Notes under the pieces: model-generated
Database searches by the model: none
What the model was told of the DNA's origin: nothing
The model's input: only the letters and a program-made list of their open reading frames with translations
Translations under genes and position numbers: made by a program
In this document: positions 1-7,922 of the stretch, one piece after another
Position numbering within the stretch: the first letter of the stretch is position 1
Layout of the letters: each line of letters opens with the position of its first letter
Assembly (NCBI GenBank): GCA_964369945.1
Contig: CAYJHO010000001.1
Location: 1-64,000, forward strand
Direction of reading: 5' to 3'
Length of the DNA: 64,000 nucleotides
From: RGIG6307 sp964369945
GTDB lineage: Bacteria; Bacillota; Clostridia; Lachnospirales; Lachnospiraceae

Positions 1-505
1 CCATACAACGTTTTCTAACATTGGCTTCTTTCATGCATTTGATATCGGCTATGTCCTTTGCCTTCATCTGTATTCCGTATTTTAGATAGATGATCTCTCT
101 ATCATCCTCCGATAAATGCGCCATAGCTTCCCTAATTCTCTCACTTGAATGCTTTTGCATTATGTCTGAAATCAAACTATGATTTCTGTGGTCACTCTCT
201 ATCGTTCTAAAATAATCCCCAATTTCTACTCTTAATTGTGTCTTCTCCTTTTTGTAAAGGTCAATGGCTGAATTCCTTACTGCTACAATGCAAATCTTTT
301 CCAAATCTATCATAGGTAAGTGCTTATATGTTTTGTATTTACCTATGACTTTTAAGAATGCACTTTGTACCGCGTCTTCTGCATCCTCTATCTTTTTGGT
401 CACTTTCAAAGCAACAACTAACATTTTATCTGCTGCTTTCTGATATAGCTGATCTATTACCAATCTATCATCCTCAGTTTCAAGTAAACAAAACATTCCC
501 AACAT
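1..505 (-). CDS. RNA polymerase sigma-70 family (ECF-like) factor, 3' end cut by window edge
   Basis: Reading the minus strand from an ATG at 505 gives 168 codons without a stop up to the window edge, so the C-terminus is missing. The N-terminal half resembles sigma region 2 (motif KKIEDAEDAVQSAFLKVIGKY near residues 34-54). The C-terminal part resembles region 4 (AMAHLSEDDREIIYLKYG followed by MKAKDIADI), the usual helix-turn-helix that reads the -35 element. Such factors direct RNA polymerase to a small regulon. A TGA lies in frame upstream and no other start codon occurs between it and 505; AAGGAAAAGGG serves as ribosome-binding site. A good promoter lies at 556-583. No anti-sigma gene is visible inside the window. 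The family call is fairly secure; the regulon is unknown. Confidence 0.75.
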   Translation of the reverse strand, partial: MLGMFCLLETEDDRLVIDQLYQKAADKMLVVALKVTKKIEDAEDAVQSAFLKVIGKYKTYKHLPMIDLEKICIVAVRNSAIDLYKKEKTQLRVEIGDYFRTIESDHRNHSLISDIMQKHSSERIREAMAHLSEDDREIIYLKYGIQMKAKDIADIKCMKEANVRKRCM

Positions 506-555
506 ACTTCGTCCCTTTTCCTTCTTTGTTTTCGCCCCCTTAAAACTATGACTTC

Positions 556-583
556 ATTATACCTTGCAATCTTAAAATGACAA
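556..583 (-). promoter_or_regulatory. Sigma-A-type promoter of the sigma-factor gene
   Basis: On the minus strand a -35 box TTGTCA (578-583) and a -10 box TATAAT (556-561) are 16 bp apart, giving a leader of about 45 nt before the ATG at 505. Confidence 0.6.
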
Positions 584-635
584 TAAGTCTAGAACATTTT
601 CGTCAAATTGACTTAATTTCACTTTGTCATAACTG

Positions 636-995
636 TCATTTTTTGTCACTTTCTATGGACTCATACTCGCACTCTGTCAATGTTTTCATAATATTATCTA
701 TTACTCGTTGGTTTTGGCTCGTCAATGCATCGTACTTCAAAAGCACTGCTTCGTACTTATCCCAATAGTATTTCAAACGATTCCCTTCTACATTTTCATA
801 TTTATTATCTGTCAGTCCAAGGATATAATCAGTAGATACATTAAAAAACTGTGCAATTCGAATTAACAAATCTAAAGGTACCGTTTCCTCATTAGCCTCT
901 ACTCTACTAATAATTTGTTGTGTTACGCCAATTTCACTTGCTACACGCTCTTGTGTCAGGCCTCTTTTCATTCTCAATTCTTTAATTCTACCCAT
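636..995 (-). CDS. XRE-family HTH transcriptional regulator
   Basis: A 119-residue protein. Residues 1-60 form a Cro/C1-type helix-turn-helix (MGRIKELRMKRGLTQERVAS, then VTQQIISRVEANEETVPLD and FFNVSTDYILGL), which binds operator DNA as a dimer. The C-terminal half is hydrophilic and probably helical, for example for dimerisation. The ATG at 995 follows AAGGAGAAAGACT, a strong ribosome-binding site. The gene is divergent from the HTH gene at 1183, and the 187-bp space between them contains a small palindrome at 1068-1081 that could be its operator. Phage-style repressors look like this, but no phage genes are nearby. Confidence 0.8.
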   Translation of the reverse strand: MGRIKELRMKRGLTQERVASEIGVTQQIISRVEANEETVPLDLLIRIAQFFNVSTDYILGLTDNKYENVEGNRLKYYWDKYEAVLLKYDALTSQNQRVIDNIMKTLTECEYESIESDKK

Positions 996-1067
996 AGTCT
1001 TTCTCCTTCGTAGCCCTTTGTTACCATTATTTTACAATTTTATTGGTTTTTTGGTACGCAAATATCA

Positions 1068-1081
1068 AGTAATTGATTACT
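1068..1081. promoter_or_regulatory. Candidate operator between divergent HTH genes
   Basis: A perfect inverted repeat AGTAAT-TG-ATTACT sits in the divergent intergenic region of the two HTH genes. It is short and AT-rich, so it could be chance; its position is the main argument. Confidence 0.3.
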
Positions 1082-1182
1082 CATTTTCAAAGTATTACAA
1101 TTCTTTACTTTTTAAACATAATATAGTAAAATGAGAAAGGATTTTGAAATAGCATATTGCAAGACAAGAAGGGATTAACAAG

Positions 1183-1668
1183 ATGGGAAAGAAAGCTAGT
1201 AAAACTTTAGACAATATATACTATAAAGCTAGGATGGAAGCGGCGGAGCAAAAGGATGACTTTACTAGTCGTGAAAAAACCTCCGATGTACTTAATATGG
1301 ATCGTACGAGACTGGCTCGCATTGAACTTGAAACCATCACCCCCTATCCAGAAGAGGTATTGGCTATGGCTAATCATTATAACTGCCCAGAACTTCTTAA
1401 TGCCTTTTGCTCTAGAAAATGTCCGATTGGCAAAGATAATATCAATGAAATTATTATGGATGATTTCGACCGCCTAGCCCTAAAAGTTCTTGGCTCTTTA
1501 AAAGACATCGATAATATTCGTATGGAATTAATTGCAATTAGTGAAGATGGGGTGATTGAAGAATCGGAAGAAACTTCCTTTTATGATATTATAGAAGCTT
1601 TAGATAAAATTGCCACCAATGCCTCAGCCCTAAAGATTTGGGCTCAGAAAAATATAAAACACGATTAA
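1183..1668 (+). CDS. HTH-domain protein with a C-terminal helical domain
   Basis: A 161-residue protein. Residues 10-65 look like an XRE-type helix-turn-helix (EKTSDVLNMDRTRLARIELETITPYPEEVLAMANHYN is the recognisable stretch). A CSRKCPIG motif follows near residues 76-83 and then a long acidic helical region. The ATG at 1183 follows AAGAAGGG. The protein is the divergent partner of the repressor at 636-995 and ends just before a strong bidirectional terminator. HTH proteins with the cysteine-containing linker recur in clostridial genomes, often near mobile elements, but nothing here shows what it controls. Confidence 0.7.
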   Translation: MGKKASKTLDNIYYKARMEAAEQKDDFTSREKTSDVLNMDRTRLARIELETITPYPEEVLAMANHYNCPELLNAFCSRKCPIGKDNINEIIMDDFDRLALKVLGSLKDIDNIRMELIAISEDGVIEESEETSFYDIIEALDKIATNASALKIWAQKNIKHD

Positions 1669-1685
1669 TATATTTTCTTATACAA

Positions 1686-1730
1686 AACAAGTGACAGCCT
1701 ACCTATTACTCCTGCAGGCTGTCACTTGTT
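1686..1730. terminator. Bidirectional intrinsic terminator
   Basis: A perfect 15-bp inverted repeat (AACAAGTGACAGCCT at 1686-1700, complement at 1716-1730) with a T-run on the plus strand and A-rich flanks. It separates the convergent HTH gene and GH172 gene and can serve both. Confidence 0.9.
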
Positions 1731-1731
1731 T

Positions 1732-2808
1732 TTATATAATCTCTAATGCATCTTTTTCTGGTAGTTCATAGACAATTGTAGTTGGTTTTTCTTGGTACCA
1801 AAAAGCCACAGAACTAATATCATCTTGCAAAGGTAAATACCTGCCACCAGATCTCCAACCTAAGGCTTGAATGGTTACTTTTAAATTCTCTTCAAAATAA
1901 ATAGGATCGCAAATATGCCAACGATACATAGAAAATCTTCTTTGAGATTGATATGTTTTATCTGTATGTGTCACTTTTGCTAGACCTACGTAAGGAGTAC
2001 AATATTCCACATATTCTCCATTCACATCATAATTATAGGACCCACAGAAATAATCTTCCGTTCCCGTACCACAAATAGTCGGAAAATCTTGGTCGCCATC
2101 TAGGTAAAATTTAATTTCCCCTTCTCCCCACCATCCATTATTGTTCACACCCCAGAACATATAGGTACCTACATATTGACCTTTCCCTTCTATCTGATCA
2201 ATAATGGTATATACCTCTTTATAAGGCACTGGGTTTGTTCTTCTAAAAATTGCATGAAAATAGCCTCTATCTTCTGGTATTTCAGTTTCCACATAATCAA
2301 TTTGATAATATACTGTTATGGTTTCCTCTGTAATATTCTCTAAGGTCATAAGGCAACGCTCACGAAAAGGCATTTCCCAATAACAGTTAAATGATTTTCT
2401 AGGTGTCGCTGTTACTGCTAAGGAACTTAAAGGCTTATAGCTTGTAATATCTGCACTTGCAAAAAAGTCATGAAGGGGTGTTTGAATGGATGGAATTTCA
2501 CTGTTATCCCAATAAGTTCTTAGAATCAAAGTTCGATTTCTATTGCAAGAATCCACAATCCATATATGTTTAATTGCTCCTTCTGCCTTAATATCCGCTA
2601 ATGTTAATACTTCTCCTGGGCCGATATCAACAGAAGGTGACACCTTCCAGCCTTGTCCTAAATCTCTGGCACAGTTTTTCCCTGTACCCTCTACTGCCAT
2701 GCCACCCTTTCCCTTTTCTCCTGTAAAGTTTTCTGGCGAAATAGAACGTGTTTTTGCATTTGACATTCTTGTAATGTCCGCTAAATTGCTAGTTAATCCG
2801 TGATACAT
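1732..2808 (-). CDS. DUF2961 / glycoside hydrolase family 172 protein
   Basis: A 358-residue protein without a signal peptide, so probably cytoplasmic. The family-typical block is LDGDQDFPTICGTGTEDYF (about residues 234-252), with conserved aromatic and acidic residues around it (WWGEGEIKFYL before, YCTPYVGL after). Characterised GH172 members act on alpha-D-fructofuranosides, alpha-D-arabinofuranosides and difructose anhydrides; the substrate of this protein cannot be read from sequence. It is the last gene of an operon with an FGGY kinase (13 nt upstream) and GH95. This suggests that an imported oligosaccharide is trimmed inside the cell and a released sugar phosphorylated. The ATG at 2808 follows GGGAGAAAAGAG. 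Confidence 0.85.
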   Translation of the reverse strand: MYHGLTSNLADITRMSNAKTRSISPENFTGEKGKGGMAVEGTGKNCARDLGQGWKVSPSVDIGPGEVLTLADIKAEGAIKHIWIVDSCNRNRTLILRTYWDNSEIPSIQTPLHDFFASADITSYKPLSSLAVTATPRKSFNCYWEMPFRERCLMTLENITEETITVYYQIDYVETEIPEDRGYFHAIFRRTNPVPYKEVYTIIDQIEGKGQYVGTYMFWGVNNNGWWGEGEIKFYLDGDQDFPTICGTGTEDYFCGSYNYDVNGEYVEYCTPYVGLAKVTHTDKTYQSQRRFSMYRWHICDPIYFEENLKVTIQALGWRSGGRYLPLQDDISSVAFWYQEKPTTIVYELPEKDALEII

Positions 2809-2820
2809 CTCTTTTCTCCC

Positions 2821-4392
2821 TTACTTTTCCCATTGTTTCACTGCCGTCTGTTCTACCAGCAATGCCTTTTTATATTCTTCCAAGAAAGCTGTATAAGCTT
2901 CCACTGCTTCCTCCTCGGGCTCTACTAGTTCTTTTGCCACTGTTTTAAATACACTTTCTTCTAGATACTGTTCTAAGCTTAGATTTGAATGTTTTAAATA
3001 GCTTGCCAAGACTGCTGCGCCAAATGGACCTCCTTCGCTAGCTGTGGGCATCACTTCTATCGAAATTCCTAAAGCATTTGCCATCATAGACTGTACTACT
3101 GCTTTGGTTTTCAATAATCCACCATGTGCTAGCAAGGAATCAATTTCAACCTGCTCTGCCTCTAAAATCTTCATACCGATCTTTAGACTAGCAAATATAC
3201 TATTGATTTGTGCCTTCATAAAATTACCAAGCTTCAATTCCGTATTAGAAGTTCTTAGTAACAAAGGTACTCCACTTTCAAATCCTGTAATATGCTCCCC
3301 AGATAAATAATTGACTAAAAGTAAACCGCCACAATGATCATCCCCTTCTAGTGCTTTCAAAAACAAGGTCTCATATAAAGATTCTAAGTTCCCATCGTGT
3401 CCCATACTAGATAACAACTCAGAAAATAGCTGCATCCAAGCGTTGATTTCATTGGAGCAATTATTACAATGTACCATAGCTACTTGTTTTCCTGAAGGTG
3501 TTGTTACCAGGTCAATCTCCTTATAAGCTCTTGACAACTTCTGTTCCAATACTACCATAGCAAAAATCGAGGTTCCAACCGAAATATTTCCTTTTCTTGC
3601 ACAAATACTATTGGTTGCAATCATGCCTGTTCCAGCATCGCCTTCCGGGGCTGCAAAGGGAATGCCTGGCCTTAATGCCCCACTAGGATCTAACAGTCTG
3701 GCTCCCTGTTCACTTAAATAACCTGCATTGTTTCCTGCGCATAACACTTTTGGCAATATATCCTCTAAGCAATAAGGGCATGCCTCCTTTTCTAGCATGG
3801 CATCAAACTGTGCCAGCATCTTTTTATCATAACTTTTACTTTCACTATCTATCGGAAACATCCCTGAGGCATCTCCAATCCCAAGCAGCTTTTCTCCAGT
3901 CAACTTCTCATGAACATAGCCTGCTAAGGTGGTCATAGTTGCAATATCTTTGACATGGGTCTCTTGATTTTGCATCGCTTGATATAAATGAGCAATACTC
4001 CACCTTTGTGGAATATGGAAACCAAAAAGTTGGGATAATTCGTGAGACGCTTCCAATGTCATGGTATTTCTCCAAGTACGAAATGCTGTCAATTGACTTG
4101 CATTTGCGTCAAATACTAAATACCCATGCATCATAGCTGAAATTCCAATTCCCCCAAGATGAGTCAATGTTTCTCCATAGCTTTGGTAAAACATATCTGC
4201 TAATTTGCCATAGCTAGAAACAATTCCAGTCCATACCTCTTCTAAAGAATACGTCCATACTCCATCTACTAATTGATTTTCCCAATCATATCCTCCTTGT
4301 GCAATGATTTCAAATCCCTCATCCATAAGCACTGCTTTAATTCTTGTGGATCCTAACTCTAAACCTAGAAACAATTGTTCTTGCTGTATCAT
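2821..4392 (-). CDS. FGGY-family carbohydrate kinase
   Basis: A 523-residue protein with the two-domain actin-like fold of FGGY kinases, which phosphorylate pentoses, hexoses or their ketose forms with ATP. The N-terminal phosphate motif is LGLELGSTRIKAVL (residues 8-21). A probable catalytic Asp lies in APEGDAGTGM near the middle, followed by GNISVGTS, and the C-terminal ATP-binding region includes AHGGLL and ASEGGPFGAA. It most resembles the ribulokinase/xylulokinase/fuculokinase branch, but I cannot say which sugar it uses. Its place between GH95 and GH172 suggests the sugar released by one of them (fucose- or arabinose-derived). The ATG at 4392 has a strong AGGAGG; GH95 ends 4 nt upstream, so the genes are probably translationally coupled. 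Confidence 0.85.
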   Translation of the reverse strand: MIQQEQLFLGLELGSTRIKAVLMDEGFEIIAQGGYDWENQLVDGVWTYSLEEVWTGIVSSYGKLADMFYQSYGETLTHLGGIGISAMMHGYLVFDANASQLTAFRTWRNTMTLEASHELSQLFGFHIPQRWSIAHLYQAMQNQETHVKDIATMTTLAGYVHEKLTGEKLLGIGDASGMFPIDSESKSYDKKMLAQFDAMLEKEACPYCLEDILPKVLCAGNNAGYLSEQGARLLDPSGALRPGIPFAAPEGDAGTGMIATNSICARKGNISVGTSIFAMVVLEQKLSRAYKEIDLVTTPSGKQVAMVHCNNCSNEINAWMQLFSELLSSMGHDGNLESLYETLFLKALEGDDHCGGLLLVNYLSGEHITGFESGVPLLLRTSNTELKLGNFMKAQINSIFASLKIGMKILEAEQVEIDSLLAHGGLLKTKAVVQSMMANALGISIEVMPTASEGGPFGAAVLASYLKHSNLSLEQYLEESVFKTVAKELVEPEEEAVEAYTAFLEEYKKALLVEQTAVKQWEK

Positions 4393-4396
4393 GGTT

Positions 4397-6742
4397 CTAC
4401 CTCCTAGTCAATTGCATACAAATTTTTTCCTCTTTTTTTCCTTCTACCTGATAAACTTCTTCTTGATGATATAGACAAATCTTGTTTGGATAGCTAAATT
4501 GCAATTCTAAAGTAATACTTCTATCTTTTTTCCATGCAATCCCTACTGTAATTCCTTGCTTTGTCTTTAAACCTCTTACCTCACCTTCTTCCCAATCTTT
4601 TGGTATGGCTGGCAAGATAAAGAGTTTCTCTTCATAGCTTTGTACTAGCATCTCTGCAATTCCAGATAAAATTCCAAAATTTCCATCAATCTGAAATGGT
4701 GGATGTGCATCTAGTAAGTTTGGATAAGTCCCTCCATCTCCCATAACAATGGCATCTTCCTTTGCTTCTACTAAATGCAATTGTTGTTTGACTAGTTTAT
4801 AGGCTTCTTCTCCATCTAATAGCCTTGCCCACTGATTCACTTTCCAACTAAGGCTCCAACCTGTTCCTGTGGTTCCTTTTATCTCTAATACCTTCCTACA
4901 AGCTTCTGCTAGCACTGGATTTTCTAATGGAGTAATCAATCTTGCTGGATGTAAAGCATAAAGATGTGAAATATGACGATGTAGTTTGTCAGCTTCTTCA
5001 AACTCTTCACTCCATTCTAAAAGTCTTCCATCATTTCCTACTTGAAATGGATATAATTTGCCTAGTATTTCTTCTATGTGTTTCGTAAATCCTCCATCAA
5101 TACCTAAGATATTGGCTGCCTTTTTACAATTGCCAAATAGTTCTTTTATAATACTCATAGTGATGGTACTTGTCCTCGCAACGGAGCAGTTTCTTCCCTC
5201 CACAATAAATTCATTTTCTGGAGAGGTGGAAGGCGTCATGACGTAATGACCTTGTGCGTCTATCTCTAAGGTCTCAAGGTAGAATGTAGCCGCCTTTTTC
5301 ATAATAGGATAGGCTGTATTCTTTAGGAATTCTAAGTCCTTTGTGTATTCATATTTCTCATATAAATGTTGACACAACCAACCAGAGGATAAGCCCCAGA
5401 ATGCAAAAACCACCGATGAATTTCTAACTTCCTCACCCACAGGGTTTGTCAATCTCCATAGATCTGTATTATGATGACTTACAAAACCAGAGGCATCATA
5501 ATAATCTCTTGCTGTTTGCTCACCAGCTATACTTAAATCACGAATCAAATCCACCAAAGGTTCTCCGCACTCGGATAGATTTGCTATAAACACAGGCCAA
5601 TAATTCATCTGTGTATTGATATTAATCGTATAGTTGCTACTCCAAGGTGGCAACAAGCTATGGTTCCAAATTCCTTGTAAATTAGTTGCCTGTGTTCCGA
5701 TCCTAGAAGAGGCTAATAGTAAATATCTTCCATACTGAAATAAATAAATCGGAAGACAAGGATCCTCTTGTCCTAACTGAAACTCCCTTAGCCTTTGATT
5801 CATAGGAATATTTACTCTTCTATCTTCTCCAAGATAAAAACTTACACGCTGGTAATACTTGCTGTAATCTTCGACATGCCTCTCCTTTAAGCTAGTATAG
5901 TCTAGTTTCATAGCCCTTTCTATTTCTTCTCTACTTGGCTCTATATAGGATTTTCCTGCTAACTCTGGGTACTGATCAAATCCCGCAAAATTACTTCTAA
6001 CACTTAGGTAGATACAAACTTCTTCTGCTGCTTCTACCCAAACTTTTCCCTCACTAAAGCTTGTGGTTCCTCCCACAGTCTTAAGCTTTACCATACTGTG
6101 AAAGCGTATCCCTCTACGCTTTTCTTCTTCATAATAGGAAATAGGATTTTCGTAGTTTAAATAATTAGGTTTTGCTTCTGATGGACAAATACCTTCTATT
6201 TGAATACCTTCCTTATCACTCCTCACTTCAACCTTCAATAAACTGGTAAAAGAAATCTCACAACGAATACTTTCCTTTTGGTTCGAAACAATTCGATATA
6301 CCAGCACTTGATCTGGATGTGAAACAAAAACTTCCTTTTGGAATAGAGCTCCATCTGCCCTATAGCTAGAAGTATGCACCGCTTCCTTTAAATTCAAGTT
6401 TCTTTGATAATCTGTCACACCCCCATGATTCATTCTAATATGAAGATTTCCCATTGGCATATAGGCCTGAGAGTAGGGACCTAGGGCACCTTCACTTAAA
6501 CAAGCTTCTGCCTCTACATATTTCCCCTCTTTTGCTAAACTTGCTGCCCTTTTTACATATTCATGAGCTCCCTCATTCCGATAAGTTCTAGGATATCCCG
6601 ACCACAAACTATCTTCGTTTAGGCATAATAAATCCTCTGTTGTTCCTCCATAAACCATTGCACCTATTCTTCCATTTCCAAGTGGTAAGGCTTCTGTCCA
6701 TTTACTGGCTGGCTCTTGATACCACAACTGCAATCCCTTCAT
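4397..6742 (-). CDS. Glycoside hydrolase family 95 (alpha-L-fucosidase-like)
   Basis: A 781-residue enzyme that inverts alpha-1,2-L-fucosyl or alpha-L-galactosyl linkages. It opens with the GH95 N-terminal domain (LQLWYQEPASKWTEALPLGNGRIG). The (alpha/alpha)6 domain carries the motifs holding the catalytic residues of Bifidobacterium AfcA: NIN at 374-376 (TININTQMNYW), SPENE with Glu at 509, and QIDGNFG with Asp at 686. It has no signal peptide, so it probably works on imported oligosaccharide. The frame is open further upstream to 6841, but ATG 6742 is preferred: it lies 5 nt after GGAGG and begins the conserved domain. It heads the GH95-FGGY-GH172 operon. The extra upstream codons are the structured leader, not protein. 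Confidence 0.9.
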   Translation of the reverse strand: MKGLQLWYQEPASKWTEALPLGNGRIGAMVYGGTTEDLLCLNEDSLWSGYPRTYRNEGAHEYVKRAASLAKEGKYVEAEACLSEGALGPYSQAYMPMGNLHIRMNHGGVTDYQRNLNLKEAVHTSSYRADGALFQKEVFVSHPDQVLVYRIVSNQKESIRCEISFTSLLKVEVRSDKEGIQIEGICPSEAKPNYLNYENPISYYEEEKRRGIRFHSMVKLKTVGGTTSFSEGKVWVEAAEEVCIYLSVRSNFAGFDQYPELAGKSYIEPSREEIERAMKLDYTSLKERHVEDYSKYYQRVSFYLGEDRRVNIPMNQRLREFQLGQEDPCLPIYLFQYGRYLLLASSRIGTQATNLQGIWNHSLLPPWSSNYTININTQMNYWPVFIANLSECGEPLVDLIRDLSIAGEQTARDYYDASGFVSHHNTDLWRLTNPVGEEVRNSSVVFAFWGLSSGWLCQHLYEKYEYTKDLEFLKNTAYPIMKKAATFYLETLEIDAQGHYVMTPSTSPENEFIVEGRNCSVARTSTITMSIIKELFGNCKKAANILGIDGGFTKHIEEILGKLYPFQVGNDGRLLEWSEEFEEADKLHRHISHLYALHPARLITPLENPVLAEACRKVLEIKGTTGTGWSLSWKVNQWARLLDGEEAYKLVKQQLHLVEAKEDAIVMGDGGTYPNLLDAHPPFQIDGNFGILSGIAEMLVQSYEEKLFILPAIPKDWEEGEVRGLKTKQGITVGIAWKKDRSITLELQFSYPNKICLYHQEEVYQVEGKKEEKICMQLTRR

Positions 6743-6885
6743 ATGTTCCTCCATACCGATGCGCTTTTTGAATCGGTACGCAAGCTGAATCTTAAATTCA
6801 GCTCTGCGATCATGGTGTTTGTGACGCATCGGCACAAACACTTGGGGTGAAAAATCAGATTATCAAATTTATTTTTCACCCTTAT
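6743..6885 (-). promoter_or_regulatory. Structured 5' leader of the GH95 operon
   Basis: On the minus strand this 143-nt stretch folds into consecutive hairpins. There is an 11-bp stem near 6846-6882 (GGGTGAAAAAT with its complement) and an 8-bp stem TGTTTGTG/CACAAACA (6816-6840) with a 9-nt loop. These are followed by a 7-bp stem GCTGAAT/ATTCAGC and a 7-bp stem TACCGAT/ATCGGTA ending right before the ribosome-binding site. The loop of the second hairpin reads CCGATGCG (6825-6832) and is perfectly complementary to CGCATCGG (6756-6763) in the last hairpin, so two exclusive pairings, or a kissing contact, are possible. It matches no riboswitch class I recognise. Between here and 7061 there is otherwise only AT-rich DNA without a convincing gene. 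Confidence 0.5.
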
Positions 6886-7061
6886 TCTCCCCGATATCAT
6901 TGATAAAATTATAGATACATTTTATCATGCTAATTTTATTTTTACTTGTATTATCAAGAAAAGGGATATGACTATATTCACATTCCTGTTGATAAGCCTT
7001 GCTATCTCCCCATTTTTTGATATTATGGTAAATAGTAACATATAATGAAGGAGTCAAGATT

Positions 7062-7360
7062 ATGACCTCAGAACAATTGATTGCAAGAAATAAAGAACAG
7101 TTTTTTTGGCTGCTACTATGCTGCCTTGTTTTAGTGCTAATATCTGTTGGAATTTATAGAAGTTTTTGAGATGCTTTTCATGGATTTATGGATCAAAATG
7201 AATATTATAGAGCCATCCTAAGGCAGCAGGGTTGATCAAGAAGATTTTAATATTGATTCTAGTATTGATGTTAGTACTTATGATAAGTATCGGCTCATCA
7301 GTGAAAGTCACGAAAGCCTCTTTGTAATCAACGAATATGTTTTAGTTCGAATTACTATGT
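7062..7360 (+). pseudogene. Small hydrophobic ORF and apparent remnant of a decayed gene
   Basis: ATG 7062 has a good ribosome-binding site (GAAGGAGTCAAGATT) and encodes 35 residues with one membrane segment (FFWLLLCCLVLVLISVGIY), ending at TGA 7167-7169. The same frame goes on without interruption after this stop (DAFHGFMDQNEYYRAILRQQG) to a second stop. A shifted frame then continues with protein-like sequence (VDQEDFNIDSSIDVS, then YDKYRLISESHESLFVINEY) to about 7340. This pattern suggests a gene broken by a stop and a frameshift. Alternatively the 35-residue peptide is a real small membrane protein. I do not recognise the family. Confidence 0.35.
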
Positions 7361-7370
7361 TTTTGCAAAA

Positions 7371-7904
7371 CTATTTAAACTTGAAGCCAATGGTACCCCC
7401 AAAGAGTTTCGCAAAAATGATATACGCCAAATAACCAATGCAAGCTCCTAGCACATTGGTAATAATATCTGTCACATCAAAACGTCTATAATTTAATAAA
7501 AAAATGGTCATTAATAATTGCACTAACTCTATGCTAAGGGATAGCCATAGGCTATAGAAAAAACTTCGAATTAAGCTAGGCTTCTTACAAACAAAATGTA
7601 GTAAAACACCATAGGGAATAGTCATAATAACATTTAAAACTACATCTCGAATCAATACATAATGTCCTCCCATAATATTTCGAAATGGTATCAGATTTCC
7701 ATAAGAGAAACCACTCTCTTTCGGATAAAGCCATTTAGGATCTAGTGTAAGGTCTATTGGTAAAATGGTGGCAGTCACTAAGGCTGCCATATATGCAAAA
7801 AAGGCGCTTTTTATAAGAAACTCCTTTTTTTCTAAGTGTTTCCACTTTCTTATGTAGAAAAAGATGTAAGTAAGAAATAGAAACAAAACTTGTATTATTA
7901 TCAT
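7371..7904 (-). CDS. VanZ-family membrane protein
   Basis: A 177-residue protein with four to five membrane segments and the VanZ-type core: ATILPIDLTL after the second helix, then NLIPFRNIMGG, VVLNVIMTIPYGVLL, and SIELVQLLM followed by RRFDVTDIITNVLGACIGY. VanZ proteins are found with teicoplanin resistance and more widely with envelope functions; their biochemical role is unsettled. The gene starts 18 nt after asnB and is probably the last gene of the dpaA-dpaB-asnB operon. It ends at 7371 with no clear terminator in front of the remnant region. Confidence 0.8.
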   Translation of the reverse strand: MIIIQVLFLFLTYIFFYIRKWKHLEKKEFLIKSAFFAYMAALVTATILPIDLTLDPKWLYPKESGFSYGNLIPFRNIMGGHYVLIRDVVLNVIMTIPYGVLLHFVCKKPSLIRSFFYSLWLSLSIELVQLLMTIFLLNYRRFDVTDIITNVLGACIGYLAYIIFAKLFGGTIGFKFK

Positions 7905-7922
7905 AGTATCATCCTTTATCGT

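Noticed and set aside
1..1668. Prophage or integrative element edge
   Set aside because: The HTH pair and sigma factor would fit, but no integrase, attachment repeat or structural gene is visible.
6743..6841. N-terminal extension of GH95 (33 codons)
   Set aside because: The codons are the hairpin leader; the canonical ribosome-binding site and the conserved domain start at 6742.
6869..7057. Minus-strand 62-codon ORF upstream of the GH95 leader
   Set aside because: It starts with TTG without a ribosome-binding site, has no family features and runs into the leader hairpin; it looks like a chance frame in AT-rich DNA.
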